A stretch of 64,000 nt of DNA, taken from the NCBI GenBank assembly GCA_963835935.1, contig CAWIHK010000001.1, positions 1,178,001-1,242,000 of the forward strand, read 5' to 3'. The position numbers were made by a program, and so were the translations under genes. Source of the stretch: CAWIHK01 sp963835935 (GTDB lineage Bacteria > Bacteroidota > Ignavibacteria > UBA10030 > CAVZMI01). Numbering within the stretch: the stretch's first letter is position 1; each line of letters starts with the position of its first letter. The notes under the pieces were generated by a model. The model saw only the letters and a list, made by a program, of their open reading frames with translations, had not been told where the DNA came from and ran no database searches. Positions 16,850-26,146 of the stretch are shown piece after piece.

Positions 16850-17830
16850 CTAAGCGACGAAATTAACTAGAGAACCACGTGCAGTATTTTTTTGGTTGGT
16901 GGAATATTTTTGGTACACGAGTGGAATTTGAGATAATTTTATTCGTGGGGAAACATTTTTAACTGATGCTTTATCTTTTTGCCCGGTTGATATTTTTATT
17001 ACACCTGCATTATCAACTTTTTTCTCCTGCGGTGTCCGAGTGTCCGGATTGGTTGTTGTTTGATCTGAGTTATTTATTTTTTGATCTTGAGAAGCAAGCA
17101 TCTTATTGATTGCTGCCGCTTCTGCGGTTTGACCATTATTCGTTTGATCCGTTGGTGGCGATGGCTGATCACTAATATTCGCATTTGTTTTAGTTGGATC
17201 AGAATTTGTTGTTTCAACGGATGTGTCGCTGTCGGTCGATGTTCCAACTGAACCGTTGGTTTTAGTGTCCTGAGTTGAATCTGTCTTTTGAACCGCACTT
17301 TTTTTATGCGGTGTTACAGCGCTCGATTGTTGGTTTGAATCCGTGGATTCTTGCGCCTTCTCTTGTTCCGCTACCATGATTTCATTCTCTGCTTCCGCGG
17401 CTACGCTTCGGTCTTCTGATGACGGATCGGCAGGAGCCAGGGCTGCTCGTTCCACAACCTTCATTTTTGCAATCGTGGCATCAGGCGTCGATTCTGGCGA
17501 TGTGTCGATAGAGACTTCGCCGCCAATCGCATATTCCTTTCCATCCGGGCCTTCCCCGTACGAATAATGTGCTCCGCCCCGGATGTATCGTCCACCGGCG
17601 ATTATGTGAGCCATTTCGTGAGCGCGAACTTCGGCATCGCGGGCTTTGAGTTCGTTTACTTCTTTTTGTTGTTCTGGAGTGAGATTATTTATTCCCGGTA
17701 CTTTTTGTTGATTGGCGCTTTTTGCAGTACTACCAGAAGGATTTGAATTATCTTGTTGAGTTTTTTTTCTGAAAACCGAATCAGTGTTGTATGGATCAGA
17801 AATGGATGGAGTTTGTGACGAAATTATCAT
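16850..17830 (-). CDS. SprA-related putative metalloprotease (HExxH)
   Basis: A 326-residue protein with the block RAHEMAHIIAGGRYIRGG around HEMAH at 71-75, followed by YSYGEGPDGKEYAIGGEVSID. This is the signature of the SprA-related family of putative metalloproteases. The HExxH gives two zinc ligands and the catalytic Glu in the usual reading. After about residue 140 the chain becomes a low-complexity Ser/Thr/Asn/Gln/Asp region to about 270, probably disordered. No signal peptide is evident. It appears to be a single gene, convergent with the FGE-like gene. Substrate and role are not known. Confidence 0.78.
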   Translation of the reverse strand: MIISSQTPSISDPYNTDSVFRKKTQQDNSNPSGSTAKSANQQKVPGINNLTPEQQKEVNELKARDAEVRAHEMAHIIAGGRYIRGGAHYSYGEGPDGKEYAIGGEVSIDTSPESTPDATIAKMKVVERAALAPADPSSEDRSVAAEAENEIMVAEQEKAQESTDSNQQSSAVTPHKKSAVQKTDSTQDTKTNGSVGTSTDSDTSVETTNSDPTKTNANISDQPSPPTDQTNNGQTAEAAAINKMLASQDQKINNSDQTTTNPDTRTPQEKKVDNAGVIKISTGQKDKASVKNVSPRIKLSQIPLVYQKYSTNQKNTARGSLVNFVA

Positions 17831-17951
17831 CTATCAAACGCTCTGTTCATGTTCAACAGAAAAACAGAGATCTTCCCTGATCACTTCTTATAATATTATA
17901 TTATCGGAAGGAGTTTCGAAAACTTGAATTTTTATCTTCACCAAAAATCGG

Positions 17952-18473
17952 TTATTTTCTTTCCTCTTTCTGATGCTTCATGCGAAGGTATTTGAACGAC
18001 TCGATCCGTTTCTCGTGTACATTTTTTGGAATGACGCTGATTGTACCATCGACTTCCATCACGGCTGTTTGAACATCTTCGATTGTTTCAAATCCATGTT
18101 CACGAATTGCACGCTCTAATTCATCAACTGCGATTTGTTCTTTCTCGAGATTCTTTTTAATAATTTTACCGGCGTGAACAAGCATTGTCGGATCAGGTTC
18201 AAATACTTTTTCGAGCATTTTGTATTTGTATTGAATCCTTGTGAAAATTGAACTCAATATAAGTAGGGTAGCGGCAGCAATTATTCCTCCGAGCAAAGAA
18301 TAATCTGAGCCGACCATTGCATTTTGAACGGCATTGCTGATAAGTAAAATGAGAACGAGATCGATAAGCGAAAGCTGTGCGACATGGCGTTTACCTGTTA
18401 ACCGGAGACCGAATAAAATCACAACGAATACCACCGTTGTCCGAATTATTACTTCAATGAGGTTCGACCACAT
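17952..18473 (-). CDS. DUF421 (YetF-like) membrane protein
   Basis: A 173-residue protein of the DUF421/YetF family. Three N-terminal helices (about 7-23, 31-50 and 58-77) are followed by a cytoplasmic domain with the family's typical ending, IEDVQTAVMEVDGTISVIPK. The conserved FGLRLTGKRHVAQLSLIDLV segment sits between helices one and two. Function is poorly known; Bacillus homologues affect spores and general stress. It lies 17 bases after the CDF transporter gene on the same strand and is probably cotranscribed with it. Confidence 0.85.
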   Translation of the reverse strand: MWSNLIEVIIRTTVVFVVILFGLRLTGKRHVAQLSLIDLVLILLISNAVQNAMVGSDYSLLGGIIAAATLLILSSIFTRIQYKYKMLEKVFEPDPTMLVHAGKIIKKNLEKEQIAVDELERAIREHGFETIEDVQTAVMEVDGTISVIPKNVHEKRIESFKYLRMKHQKEERK

Positions 18474-18490
18474 ACAAACACCTTTATACT

Positions 18491-19870
18491 CTATTCAGGT
18501 TCAGCATGAATTACCACTTTATGTAGTTGCGGAAATTTCTTGTACAACGTCGCTTCCAATTGGGTCAAAAGATTATCGACCTCGCCGACACTTTGCGAAT
18601 TGCTTACCGTACAATGCACCGACATCCGGTATTCGGTTCCTTCCTGCAACAATGTAAGATCGCTGCAGGCTCGTATATGTTTATTTTTCAGAATGGCGCT
18701 GCGGATATTGGCGCATAATTGTTTTTCAATTTTAGTGACGTCGTGTACGGATTCTTCAGGTGGGGAGTATTCCTCGATGTGAATGGTAACTTTCTCAACC
18801 GATGAAATCTCGGCGTGAATTTCATCCTCGAGTTGATCGCTGATCGCATGCGCTTCTTCGAAAGATGTTCCCTCCTGACATTGCAACGTAAAATCGACGA
18901 AATATTTCCCGGATGATTCATGAATCTCAAGATTACTGGCAGAACGTAAATCGTGTTTTAGAAGAATCATCTGAATTTTTTCGACTGCCGTTTCATCGGA
19001 AGTTTTAATAGGTTCCGAATGAACTGTGATATCAGCCTTTGGTTCAACCTCGCGCACTGAACGTTCAACACGATCCATGATTTGGTGCACAAGTTCGAAT
19101 GGTGACGTTCGACGGATTGCTATTGTCGTGTCCACAAAATACCGTGCACCGGAAGGACGAACCCTGACCTGTTTTACATCGACGACACCGCCAACGGATC
19201 GGATTGCCGCTTCTATCTTTTTTGTAAGCTCCGGTGAAATGCGATCAGTCAATGCATCCAGTGTCCGACGGCCTAACTGGAAGCTGATAAATAAAACAAT
19301 GAGTGCAACTGCAAACGCGGCTATTGAATCGAATATGGAATATCCTATAGCGACAAATCCCAATCCGGCGATGACAGTAAGCGATGACCAAATATCGGTC
19401 GAAAAATGCAATGCATCGGCTTCGAGAGCCACACTATTATATTTTTTTGCGGTACGCATCAAAGCTCTTGAGCGCGAATAATCCACCACAATAGAAACTG
19501 CCATGACAATAAAACCCCACATCGACATATCGATGTGTGTGCTTTTAGAAATGATTCGAGAAATCGCTTCCCAGATGATCCATCCGCAAGTAATTACAAG
19601 CAGTAATGTTTCAACAAGCGCCGACAAATTTTCCATTTTTCCGTGACCATAACGGTGGTCTTCATCGGCCGGTTTGTCGGCAATTGTGATTGCGACGAGT
19701 GTTATCAATGCAGCGATAAGATCAAGTCCGGAATGTGCGGCTTCAGAAAGAATGCCGAGACTGTTTGTGCTGAATCCGACAAACAATTTAAAACTTGTTA
19801 AAAAAATCGCGGCAACGACGGAACTTCGTGCTATTCTCTTTTTTTCGGATTGTTCAAGTTCAGGATTCAT
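18491..19870 (-). CDS. Cation diffusion facilitator with enlarged C-terminal domain
   Basis: A 459-residue divalent metal/proton antiporter of the CDF family. The first 200 residues hold six helices and the two metal-site pairs: AAHSGLD in helix 2 and DALHFSTD in helix 5, with the conserved HRYGHGKMENLSALVE between. Ordinary CDF proteins are near 300 residues with one cytoplasmic ferredoxin-like dimerisation domain. Here about 255 residues follow the membrane part and look like three such domains in a row (about 205-290, 290-372 and 380-459), each with an HxEP or HIEE-type ending. The metal (Zn, Fe, Mn or Co) cannot be told from this. It heads a two-gene unit with the YetF-like gene. Confidence 0.88.
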   Translation of the reverse strand: MNPELEQSEKKRIARSSVVAAIFLTSFKLFVGFSTNSLGILSEAAHSGLDLIAALITLVAITIADKPADEDHRYGHGKMENLSALVETLLLVITCGWIIWEAISRIISKSTHIDMSMWGFIVMAVSIVVDYSRSRALMRTAKKYNSVALEADALHFSTDIWSSLTVIAGLGFVAIGYSIFDSIAAFAVALIVLFISFQLGRRTLDALTDRISPELTKKIEAAIRSVGGVVDVKQVRVRPSGARYFVDTTIAIRRTSPFELVHQIMDRVERSVREVEPKADITVHSEPIKTSDETAVEKIQMILLKHDLRSASNLEIHESSGKYFVDFTLQCQEGTSFEEAHAISDQLEDEIHAEISSVEKVTIHIEEYSPPEESVHDVTKIEKQLCANIRSAILKNKHIRACSDLTLLQEGTEYRMSVHCTVSNSQSVGEVDNLLTQLEATLYKKFPQLHKVVIHAEPE

Positions 19871-20003
19871 AAATTAATATACAAATGAATGGATATTATC
19901 GCAAATAGGGTAAAAACGAATGCTTTTTGATTTCAATGCTTATTTTATTGAAAATTTTTTTATCTTTCATATCATACAAATCGTACGCAGGTGAGGAAGA
20001 ATT

Positions 20004-21380
20004 ATGATTGACCCACGAATAATTAAATTTCAGCAAGCCGCCGCAGATATGCGCCGCGGTTTATTCAATATCGCCATTTCTACCGAAGGTGAAGATGAAG
20101 TTGCAAAATTGGGTGTTGAACTGCACGGCCTCGCTTACGTTATGGAAAAAAAGTTTGAGGAGATGGCAAAGCTCTCCAGCTTGACTGAACGCATCAACGC
20201 CGGTCTCGTGTTGGATGAAATTCTGGATCAAGTGTTTGATACATTCCGTCCGATGATTCCTTATAACCGGATTGGATTTTCACTGATTGAAGCCGATGGT
20301 AAAACGGTTCGGGCGCGATGGGCGAAATCGGATGTGCCGGTGATGGAACTTCCAATCGGTTATACGGGCGATCTTGAAAACAGCAGTCTTGCTCAAATAG
20401 TAATATCAAAAGAACCTCGCATACTGAACGATCTGGAAGAATATTTAAAAGAGCACCCATCTTCGGATTCTACACAAAGGATTGTGAAAGAGGGAATGCG
20501 CTCGAGTTTGACATGTCCACTTATTGCGATTGGAAAACCGATCGGCTTTATCTTTTTCTCCAGCATGCAAAAAAATACTTATAAAGATGTCCATCCCGGG
20601 ATTTTTAAACAGATAGCCGGTCAATTTTCTGTTATTGTAGAAAAAGGAAGATTGTATCAACAACTGCTGGAAATAGATGAAGTAAAAAATAAGTTTCTAG
20701 GAATAGTCGCTCATGATTTACGGCATCCTCTGGGATCGGTAAAAGGGTTCATCAATCTATTCTTGGAAGGTTACGCCGGATCGATTACAAAAAGTCAACG
20801 CGAGTTGCTTACTGAAACCGATGAAGTGCTTGAGTCCATGCTCGGATTGATCAATAACTTGCTTGATGTGAGTATGATCGAAAGCGGGAAACTTTCGCTG
20901 CATAAAGTGTGGAGCAATATTAACGAACTTCTGAGAGTAGCGCACAATATGTTCAAGTACCAGGCAGACTCGAAGGGAATAAAAATTGAGAAAAACATAC
21001 ACGAAGATATTCCGATGGTAGAAGTGGATCAGGAACGGTTCAAACAAATCCTCGGGAATCTTCTGAGTAATGCAATTAAGTTTTCGAAACCTGGGACGAA
21101 AGTGACAATCTCTGCCAAAATGGAAAATGGAAATCTTCTCGTGGGTGTGACGGATCAGGGGCCGGGAATTCCCGAAGAGGAAAAAGAAAATCTTTTCAAG
21201 GAATTTTCCCGCTTAAGCAATCGTCCTACCGGCGGCGAAACGAGTACGGGACTCGGTTTGGCAATTACACAACAAATGGTAGAAGCGCACGGCGGAAAAA
21301 TCTGGGCGGAAAGCAAGGTGGGAATCGGGACAACATTCTATTTTACGATACCCGTCAATGAAGAAAAGGTAAAAGACTAG
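20004..21380 (+). CDS. Soluble GAF-domain sensor histidine kinase
   Basis: A 458-residue kinase with no membrane segment. The N-terminal 60 residues form a HAMP-like or coiled linker. A GAF domain covers about 65-215. The HisKA domain has the phosphorylation site AHDLRHPLGSVKGF (His237). The ATPase domain spans about 335-455, with N box LSNAIKFS, G1 DQGPGIPEEE and G2 TGLGLAI. No response regulator is next to it, so it is an orphan; its partner must be elsewhere. GAGGAAG precedes the ATG. It lies 22 bases before uvrB and may be cotranscribed, which does not by itself imply a repair function. Confidence 0.9.
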   Translation: MIDPRIIKFQQAAADMRRGLFNIAISTEGEDEVAKLGVELHGLAYVMEKKFEEMAKLSSLTERINAGLVLDEILDQVFDTFRPMIPYNRIGFSLIEADGKTVRARWAKSDVPVMELPIGYTGDLENSSLAQIVISKEPRILNDLEEYLKEHPSSDSTQRIVKEGMRSSLTCPLIAIGKPIGFIFFSSMQKNTYKDVHPGIFKQIAGQFSVIVEKGRLYQQLLEIDEVKNKFLGIVAHDLRHPLGSVKGFINLFLEGYAGSITKSQRELLTETDEVLESMLGLINNLLDVSMIESGKLSLHKVWSNINELLRVAHNMFKYQADSKGIKIEKNIHEDIPMVEVDQERFKQILGNLLSNAIKFSKPGTKVTISAKMENGNLLVGVTDQGPGIPEEEKENLFKEFSRLSNRPTGGETSTGLGLAITQQMVEAHGGKIWAESKVGIGTTFYFTIPVNEEKVKD

Positions 21381-21402
21381 ATAATTTAGAATTAAGAATG
21401 CT

Positions 21403-23415
21403 ATGCCATTTAAACTCACATCCGATTATCAACCCAGTGGCGATCAACCGGAAGCAATACGCCAATTAACCGAAGGCGTGTTAAGAGGAGATAAATTTCA
21501 GACACTTCTCGGTGTCACGGGTAGCGGGAAGACCTACACGATCTCCCATTTGATTGCAAATGTCAACAAACCGGTTCTCATCATGTCGCATAATAAAACT
21601 CTGGCGGCACAACTGTACGGTGAGTTTAAAAGTTTTTTTCCGCAGAATAAAGTCGAGTTCTTTATCAGTTACTATGATTATTATCAGCCGGAAGCCTACA
21701 TTCCGTCGACAGATACTTACATCGCAAAAGATTCAAGCGTGAATGAAGAAATCGACCGGTTGCGATTGCGCGCCACCAGTGCATTGCTGAGCGGCGATCC
21801 GAATGTGATTGTCGTTGCTTCAGTTAGCTGCATTTATGGAATCGGCGCTCCTCAGGATTGGGTTGAACAACTGGTGACGATTCAGCGCGGCGAACGGGTC
21901 GATCGAAATAATTTTCTCAAACGGCTCATCAACATCCATTACAATCGCAACGATGTGGATTTTACTCGAGGAAGTATTCGTGTTCGGGGCGATGTGGTCG
22001 AGGTTATTCCAGCTTACGAGGCTGAAGAAGCATTACGCATTGAATTTTTTGGGGATGAAATTGAACGCATATCAACAATCCATTATCTCACAGGCGAAGT
22101 AATCGAGGAAAGTGAATATGAAGTCATCTATCCTGCGAAACATTTCTTAACATCGCCCGAAGCTATGGAACGCGCGATTCGAGATATCGAAATCGAATTG
22201 AAAAATCGGCTGGCGGATCTTCGCGGGCTCGGCAAACTTCTCGAAGCACAGCGGCTTGAACAGCGTACCAAGTTCGATCTCGAGATGATGAAAGAAGTCG
22301 GATATTGTTCGGGGATCGAGAATTACTCGCGGCACATTGCCGGCCGCCCGCCCGGATCGCGTCCGTATTGTTTATTCGATTATTTTCCTAAAGATTATTT
22401 ACTTGTGATTGATGAATCGCATGTGACCGTTCCTCAAATTGGAGGCATGTGGCATGGCGACCGTTCCAGAAAAACAACTCTGGTAGAAAATGGTTTCCGT
22501 CTTCCGTCGGCTCTCGATAATCGTCCGCTCACGTTTGAAGAATGGGAGCAGATGGTCAATCAGGTGGTTTTTGTCAGTGCGACGCCCGGAAATTATGAAT
22601 TGGAAAAATGTAAAGGAGTGATTGTCGAACAGGTGATCCGGCCGACCGGATTGATCGATCCGGCAGTAGAGGTCAGGCCTATTAAACATCAGATCGATGA
22701 TTTGATTGCAGAGATTCGTAAACGAGTTGAAGTAAAACAGAGAGTGCTTGTGACGACATTGACTAAACGCATGGCGGAAGATTTGACGGAATATTTGGTC
22801 GATATCGGAATCCGTGTTCGATATATTCACTCCGACATCGACGCGCTGGATCGTGTGGGAATTCTGCGTGATCTTCGGCTTGGCGATTTTGATGTTTTAG
22901 TCGGTGTGAATTTGCTTCGCGAAGGATTGGATCTGCCTGAGGTATCTCTGGTGGCAATACTTGATGCCGATAAAGAAGGTTTTCTCCGTTCCGAACGATC
23001 ACTAATTCAAACAGCGGGCAGGACGGCGCGAAACGTGGATGGAATAGTAATATTGTATGCGGATAATATGACAGGTTCGATGGAGCGCATGATGGATGAA
23101 ACAAAGCGCCGGCGCGAAAAGCAAATTGAATATAACAAGATTAACAACATTGAACCACGAACTATCTACAAAACAACAGAGGAAGTGCTTTCGGCGACGG
23201 CTGTTGCCGATGTGAAAAATCAACGCGATGCTCGGCGTGAGAGACAGAGATCGCCTGCGGTTGGTGAGCGGGTGTTCAAATACCTTACGCGTGAGCAAAG
23301 GCTCGATATGATTGAAGAATTACAATCGGAAATGAAACAAGCCGCAAAGAATCTTGAGTTTGAACGTGCAGCTCAGCTTCGTGATGAAATTTCCCGCCTG
23401 AAAAAAATGGAGTGA
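21403..23415 (+). CDS. uvrB: Excinuclease ABC subunit B
   Basis: The damage-verifying helicase of nucleotide excision repair, loaded by UvrA and recruiting UvrC. It is full length at 670 residues. Walker A GVTGSGKTYT lies at 37-46. The beta-hairpin used to probe DNA is in the YYDYYQPEAYIP region (about 92-103). Helicase motifs DESHVTVPQ, FVSATPGNYE, GVNLLREGLDLPEVSLV and QTAGRTARN follow. The C-terminal UVR coiled coil (MIEELQSEMKQAAKNLEFERAAQLRDE) binds UvrC. No SOS box was recognised upstream. Confidence 0.97.
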   Translation: MPFKLTSDYQPSGDQPEAIRQLTEGVLRGDKFQTLLGVTGSGKTYTISHLIANVNKPVLIMSHNKTLAAQLYGEFKSFFPQNKVEFFISYYDYYQPEAYIPSTDTYIAKDSSVNEEIDRLRLRATSALLSGDPNVIVVASVSCIYGIGAPQDWVEQLVTIQRGERVDRNNFLKRLINIHYNRNDVDFTRGSIRVRGDVVEVIPAYEAEEALRIEFFGDEIERISTIHYLTGEVIEESEYEVIYPAKHFLTSPEAMERAIRDIEIELKNRLADLRGLGKLLEAQRLEQRTKFDLEMMKEVGYCSGIENYSRHIAGRPPGSRPYCLFDYFPKDYLLVIDESHVTVPQIGGMWHGDRSRKTTLVENGFRLPSALDNRPLTFEEWEQMVNQVVFVSATPGNYELEKCKGVIVEQVIRPTGLIDPAVEVRPIKHQIDDLIAEIRKRVEVKQRVLVTTLTKRMAEDLTEYLVDIGIRVRYIHSDIDALDRVGILRDLRLGDFDVLVGVNLLREGLDLPEVSLVAILDADKEGFLRSERSLIQTAGRTARNVDGIVILYADNMTGSMERMMDETKRRREKQIEYNKINNIEPRTIYKTTEEVLSATAVADVKNQRDARRERQRSPAVGERVFKYLTREQRLDMIEELQSEMKQAAKNLEFERAAQLRDEISRLKKME

Positions 23416-23488
23416 AGATATATATAGCAATTTGAATAACTGATGTTACGCAGAATGCAAAAAACGTGTGCTAAAAATACCTTTATTG

Positions 23489-23508
23489 CCACGAGCTTTA
23501 GCTCGTGG
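23489..23508. repeat. 20-bp extragenic palindrome (left part of composite repeat)
   Basis: CCACGAGCTTTAGCTCGTGG is a near-perfect palindrome. Similar palindromes occur at 25131-25150 and 53402-53421. It forms the left end of a composite repeat now split by the IS1380 element. Confidence 0.75.
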
Positions 23509-23522
23509 ATTAGAACATTTAA

Positions 23523-25002
23523 CCCAGATTTGTCAATAGAGAGTAAACTCTAATGACCGCCATTAGAAAATAATGATATAAAACATTATAATACAACAGA
23601 TTAAAGAAACAAGATCAGGAAACGAAACCGAAAGAGACGCATAAGAAAATCGGACAGACAAATGGAACTAAAGATAGAATATACCGACAAAGAACTTACC
23701 CCTTGGGGTGGAATGATATTGATGAAAAAGCTGATAGAGCAAACAGGAATCAATGCCGCATTAAAAAAGGTGGGACTTCCAGTTCAACGATCAAACCGAG
23801 GTTATGATCCGGTACAGTTGATCAACAATTTTTGGGTAAGCATATGGAGTGGTGCAAATCGGTATGAACATTTAGAAGTGACACGCCAGGACAAGGTGAC
23901 ACAGAAAATGTTTGGTTGGAAAACGATGGCAGGTCATAAATCATTCCAGCGATATTTTAAGAAATTCACACAAAAAACAAACAACAGTGTGTTCACAGAA
24001 TTATTCCAATGGTTTTATCGACAGATACATTTTGATAATTACACGTTAGATGTAGATTCAACAATCCTCACCCGGTATGGAGAACAAGAAGGAGCGACGA
24101 AAGGCTATAATCCAAAGAAGCGAGGACGCAATAGCCATCACCCATTGATAGCATTTATTTCCGAGGCACGAATGGCGGTAAACTTTTGGCTTCGCAGTGG
24201 AAATAGTTATACTGCGAACAACTTTTTAAATTTTATTGAGAACACATTTGAGAGATTAGCAGGTAAAACAATAGGACTATTCAGAGCAGACAGCGGGTTT
24301 TTCGATAAAAAAATACTAGAATTCTTAGAAAATCGAGAAAAACCGATCAACTATATTATTGCGGCAAAATTCTATAAGCCGGTGAAAACTGCTATCGTCC
24401 GAGAAAAAAAGTACTGGCGCATAGATGACGGAATTGAAATTGGAGAAACGATGTATCAAAGCCTTGAATGGGAAGAGCCACGAAGGTTGATCATTGTCCG
24501 ACAAGAGATCGCACTCCGACCGAAAGCAACTGGAAAGCAGTTGCGATTATTCGGAGACGAAGAAGTATATAAAAATTATCGTTACTCATGCTTCGTCACC
24601 AATCTAACGTTGCCGGCAAAAGGAGTATGGGATTTGTACAGAAATAGAGCCGATGCAGAAAATAGAATAAAAGAGTTGAAAGAAGATTTTGGAGTTGATA
24701 GCTTTGCTGTTCAAGATTTTTTTGCTACCGAGGCAGCGTTAAACTTTGTGGTCATGGGTTACAATTTGATGAGTTTGTTTCGACAAATTGTCCTTCAATC
24801 TAAAACACAATACCAATTAAAAACACTTCGCTATAAGGTATTCGCAATCGGATCATATATTGTAACAAATGGCAATGAAAGGATACTCAAACTCGCGGTT
24901 GCGATGAATCGGCGTAAATGGTTTGATGGTTTATTGTCTAACGCCAAACTCATGAGTTGGCCATTCGTTGTCGATGTTTGAATTTCTAATGACAAATCTG
25001 GG
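23523..25002 (+). mobile_element. IS1380-family insertion sequence, 1480 bp
   Basis: The termini are perfect 13-bp inverted repeats, CCCAGATTTGTCA at 23523-23535 and its complement at 24990-25002. TTAA stands on both sides (23519-23522 and 25003-25006), which reads as a 4-bp target duplication. The match extends because TTAA is its own complement. One full-length transposase gene lies inside, so the copy may be active. It sits within a cluster of extragenic palindromes. Confidence 0.9.
23662..24981 (+). CDS. IS1380-family transposase
   Basis: A complete DDE transposase of 439 residues. The first acidic residue is in LDVDSTILTRYGEQEGATKGYNPKKRGR, a stretch typical of IS1380 proteins. The second is in IGLFRADSGFFDKK, and the third lies in the RADAENRIKELKEDFGVD region (Y-x(n)-E type signature). 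The gene fills the element between the two 13-bp inverted repeats, with the stop 8 bases before the right repeat. There is no frameshift or internal stop. It should move the element by cutting at the inverted repeats. Confidence 0.95.
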   Translation: MELKIEYTDKELTPWGGMILMKKLIEQTGINAALKKVGLPVQRSNRGYDPVQLINNFWVSIWSGANRYEHLEVTRQDKVTQKMFGWKTMAGHKSFQRYFKKFTQKTNNSVFTELFQWFYRQIHFDNYTLDVDSTILTRYGEQEGATKGYNPKKRGRNSHHPLIAFISEARMAVNFWLRSGNSYTANNFLNFIENTFERLAGKTIGLFRADSGFFDKKILEFLENREKPINYIIAAKFYKPVKTAIVREKKYWRIDDGIEIGETMYQSLEWEEPRRLIIVRQEIALRPKATGKQLRLFGDEEVYKNYRYSCFVTNLTLPAKGVWDLYRNRADAENRIKELKEDFGVDSFAVQDFFATEAALNFVVMGYNLMSLFRQIVLQSKTQYQLKTLRYKVFAIGSYIVTNGNERILKLAVAMNRRKWFDGLLSNAKLMSWPFVVDV

Positions 25003-25016
25003 TTAAAAGTAATATT

Positions 25017-25150
25017 GGGTTTTAACCCTATTTTCAATATTTTTTATTGGCTAAAGCCCGCTTCGCCTCGCGTTTTCGATTTCTTTAAAGGCGAAGCGAG
25101 GCGAGCCCGCTCCGTTTTATTTATTCAGTTCCACGACCTAAAGGTCGTGG
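25017..25150. repeat. Composite palindromic repeat, right part
   Basis: Several palindromes in a row: GGGTTTTTAACCC at 25017-25029, GGCTAAAGCC at 25050-25059, a GC-rich pair (25057-25073 with 25090-25114), and CCACGACCTAAAGGTCGTGG at 25131-25150. With the palindrome at 23489 they make one composite extragenic element interrupted by the IS. Related pieces occur at 45791-45850 and 53402-53464. Such elements are usually mobilised in trans by REP-associated transposases. Confidence 0.7.
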
Positions 25151-25224
25151 CAATTTGTTTTCTTTGCATAACATCGGTAAATAAATAAAGCCACCTCCGG
25201 AGTCCCTTCGGGAGAATTGCACGA

Positions 25225-25965
25225 ATGAAATTAATATTGAACCGAAGTTTGACAAGCACTTCTAAAATAATAAAATCCTTTCTTCAATCTATTGTAGATT
25301 TTATTTATCCCAACGTTTGCATCCATTGTAGTGTTCCTATTAACCGGGATGATCATTATTTGTGCCCGATATGTTGGAGCGCCGTTGAACGCGTGCATGA
25401 CGATGATAAGACTGTCCGGGTTTTACATGAACGTTTCTCGGAAGCCGGAACAATCGATCGGTTCTTTTCTCTCTACTATTTTGAAGAAGGGAAACCACTT
25501 CAAAGTCTTATCCACGGTTTGAAATACAGGGGACTCACAAAGATCGGCATCTTTCTCGGGCGAGAAGTTGGCCTGAGTTTGCAGTCATTGTCTCCATCAA
25601 TAGGATACGACCTGATAATTCCCGTGCCGCTCCATCGCTCAAAACAAAGAGAGCGCGGATTTAATCAGAGCGATTTTATCGCTCGCGGTATTGGAGCTAG
25701 TTGTGGAATTCCGGTTGAAAAGAAAATCTTCCGGCGGAAAAAATACACACAATCACAAACGACACTAACGTTGGAACAACGGAGTAAAAACGTCGAATCG
25801 GCATTCATATTAAATGATGTTTCGTTTGTGGAAAAGAAAAATATTTTGCTCATCGATGATGTGATTACAACAGGTTCGACAATTCTTGAGTGTTCGAAAG
25901 TTCTAAAGAAAACAGGAGCAACATCGATTGCGGTTTGCTCAATAGCACTCGCAAAATTGGAGTGA
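25225..25965 (+). CDS. ComF family phosphoribosyltransferase-like protein
   Basis: A 246-residue protein of the ComF/GntX family. An N-terminal zinc ribbon is formed by CIHC and CPIC (about 33-53). A type I phosphoribosyltransferase domain ends with the PRPP-loop motif LLIDDVITTGST (about 211-222) and contains PLHRSKQRERGFNQSD, typical of the family. ComF takes part in DNA uptake for natural transformation, probably handling ssDNA or nucleotides, and in priA/dprA-linked processes in the cytosol. No other competence gene is nearby. GGGAG precedes the ATG. Confidence 0.88.
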   Translation: MKLILNRSLTSTSKIIKSFLQSIVDFIYPNVCIHCSVPINRDDHYLCPICWSAVERVHDDDKTVRVLHERFSEAGTIDRFFSLYYFEEGKPLQSLIHGLKYRGLTKIGIFLGREVGLSLQSLSPSIGYDLIIPVPLHRSKQRERGFNQSDFIARGIGASCGIPVEKKIFRRKKYTQSQTTLTLEQRSKNVESAFILNDVSFVEKKNILLIDDVITTGSTILECSKVLKKTGATSIAVCSIALAKLE

Positions 25966-26021
25966 AAGACATGGACTGACGCCCCAGAAAAAAAGAATGC
26001 AGCCCAATTTATGTGATAGAG

Positions 26022-26049
26022 TTGACAATTTGTAAATCTTTGTTAGATT
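26022..26049 (+). promoter_or_regulatory. Predicted promoter of the cysE leader
   Basis: TTGACA at 26022-26027 and TAGATT at 26044-26049 are 16 bases apart. Transcription would start near 26056, only about two bases before the leader ATG at 26058, so the leader mRNA may be almost leaderless. This is inferred from sequence only. Confidence 0.5.
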
Positions 26050-26057
26050 TAAATTAT

Positions 26058-26126
26058 ATGAATAACCGAAGAACGATATATTACCCCGCGCATTTAACCT
26101 GCATCTGTACCTGCTGTTGTTGTTGA
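26058..26126 (+). CDS. Cysteine-rich leader peptide upstream of cysE
   Basis: A 22-codon ORF reading MNNRRTIYYPAHLT followed by CICTCCCC and TGA. Six of the last eight codons are Cys, four of them in a row just before the stop. It lies 80 bases before the gene for serine acetyltransferase, the first enzyme of cysteine synthesis. A ribosome short of Cys-tRNA would stall exactly here. Leader peptides of this logic are classic for Trp, His and Leu, and poly-Cys leaders are known in actinobacteria. It has no clear Shine-Dalgarno, which fits a near-leaderless start. Chance is unlikely given the codon run and the downstream gene. Confidence 0.8.
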   Translation: MNNRRTIYYPAHLTCICTCCCC

Positions 26127-26146
26127 AATTCCGACAACAACGCCAG
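26111..26146 (+). promoter_or_regulatory. Attenuator-type hairpin over the Cys codons
   Basis: Arms 26111-26125 and 26132-26146 (15 bases each, loop AAATTC) pair with 12 Watson-Crick pairs, two G-U pairs and one mismatch. The left arm is the last Cys codons and part of the stop of the leader ORF, so a ribosome stalled at or translating these codons would prevent the hairpin. No long U-run follows immediately, so it may act through Rho, an alternative fold or translation rather than as a simple intrinsic terminator. Confidence 0.65.
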
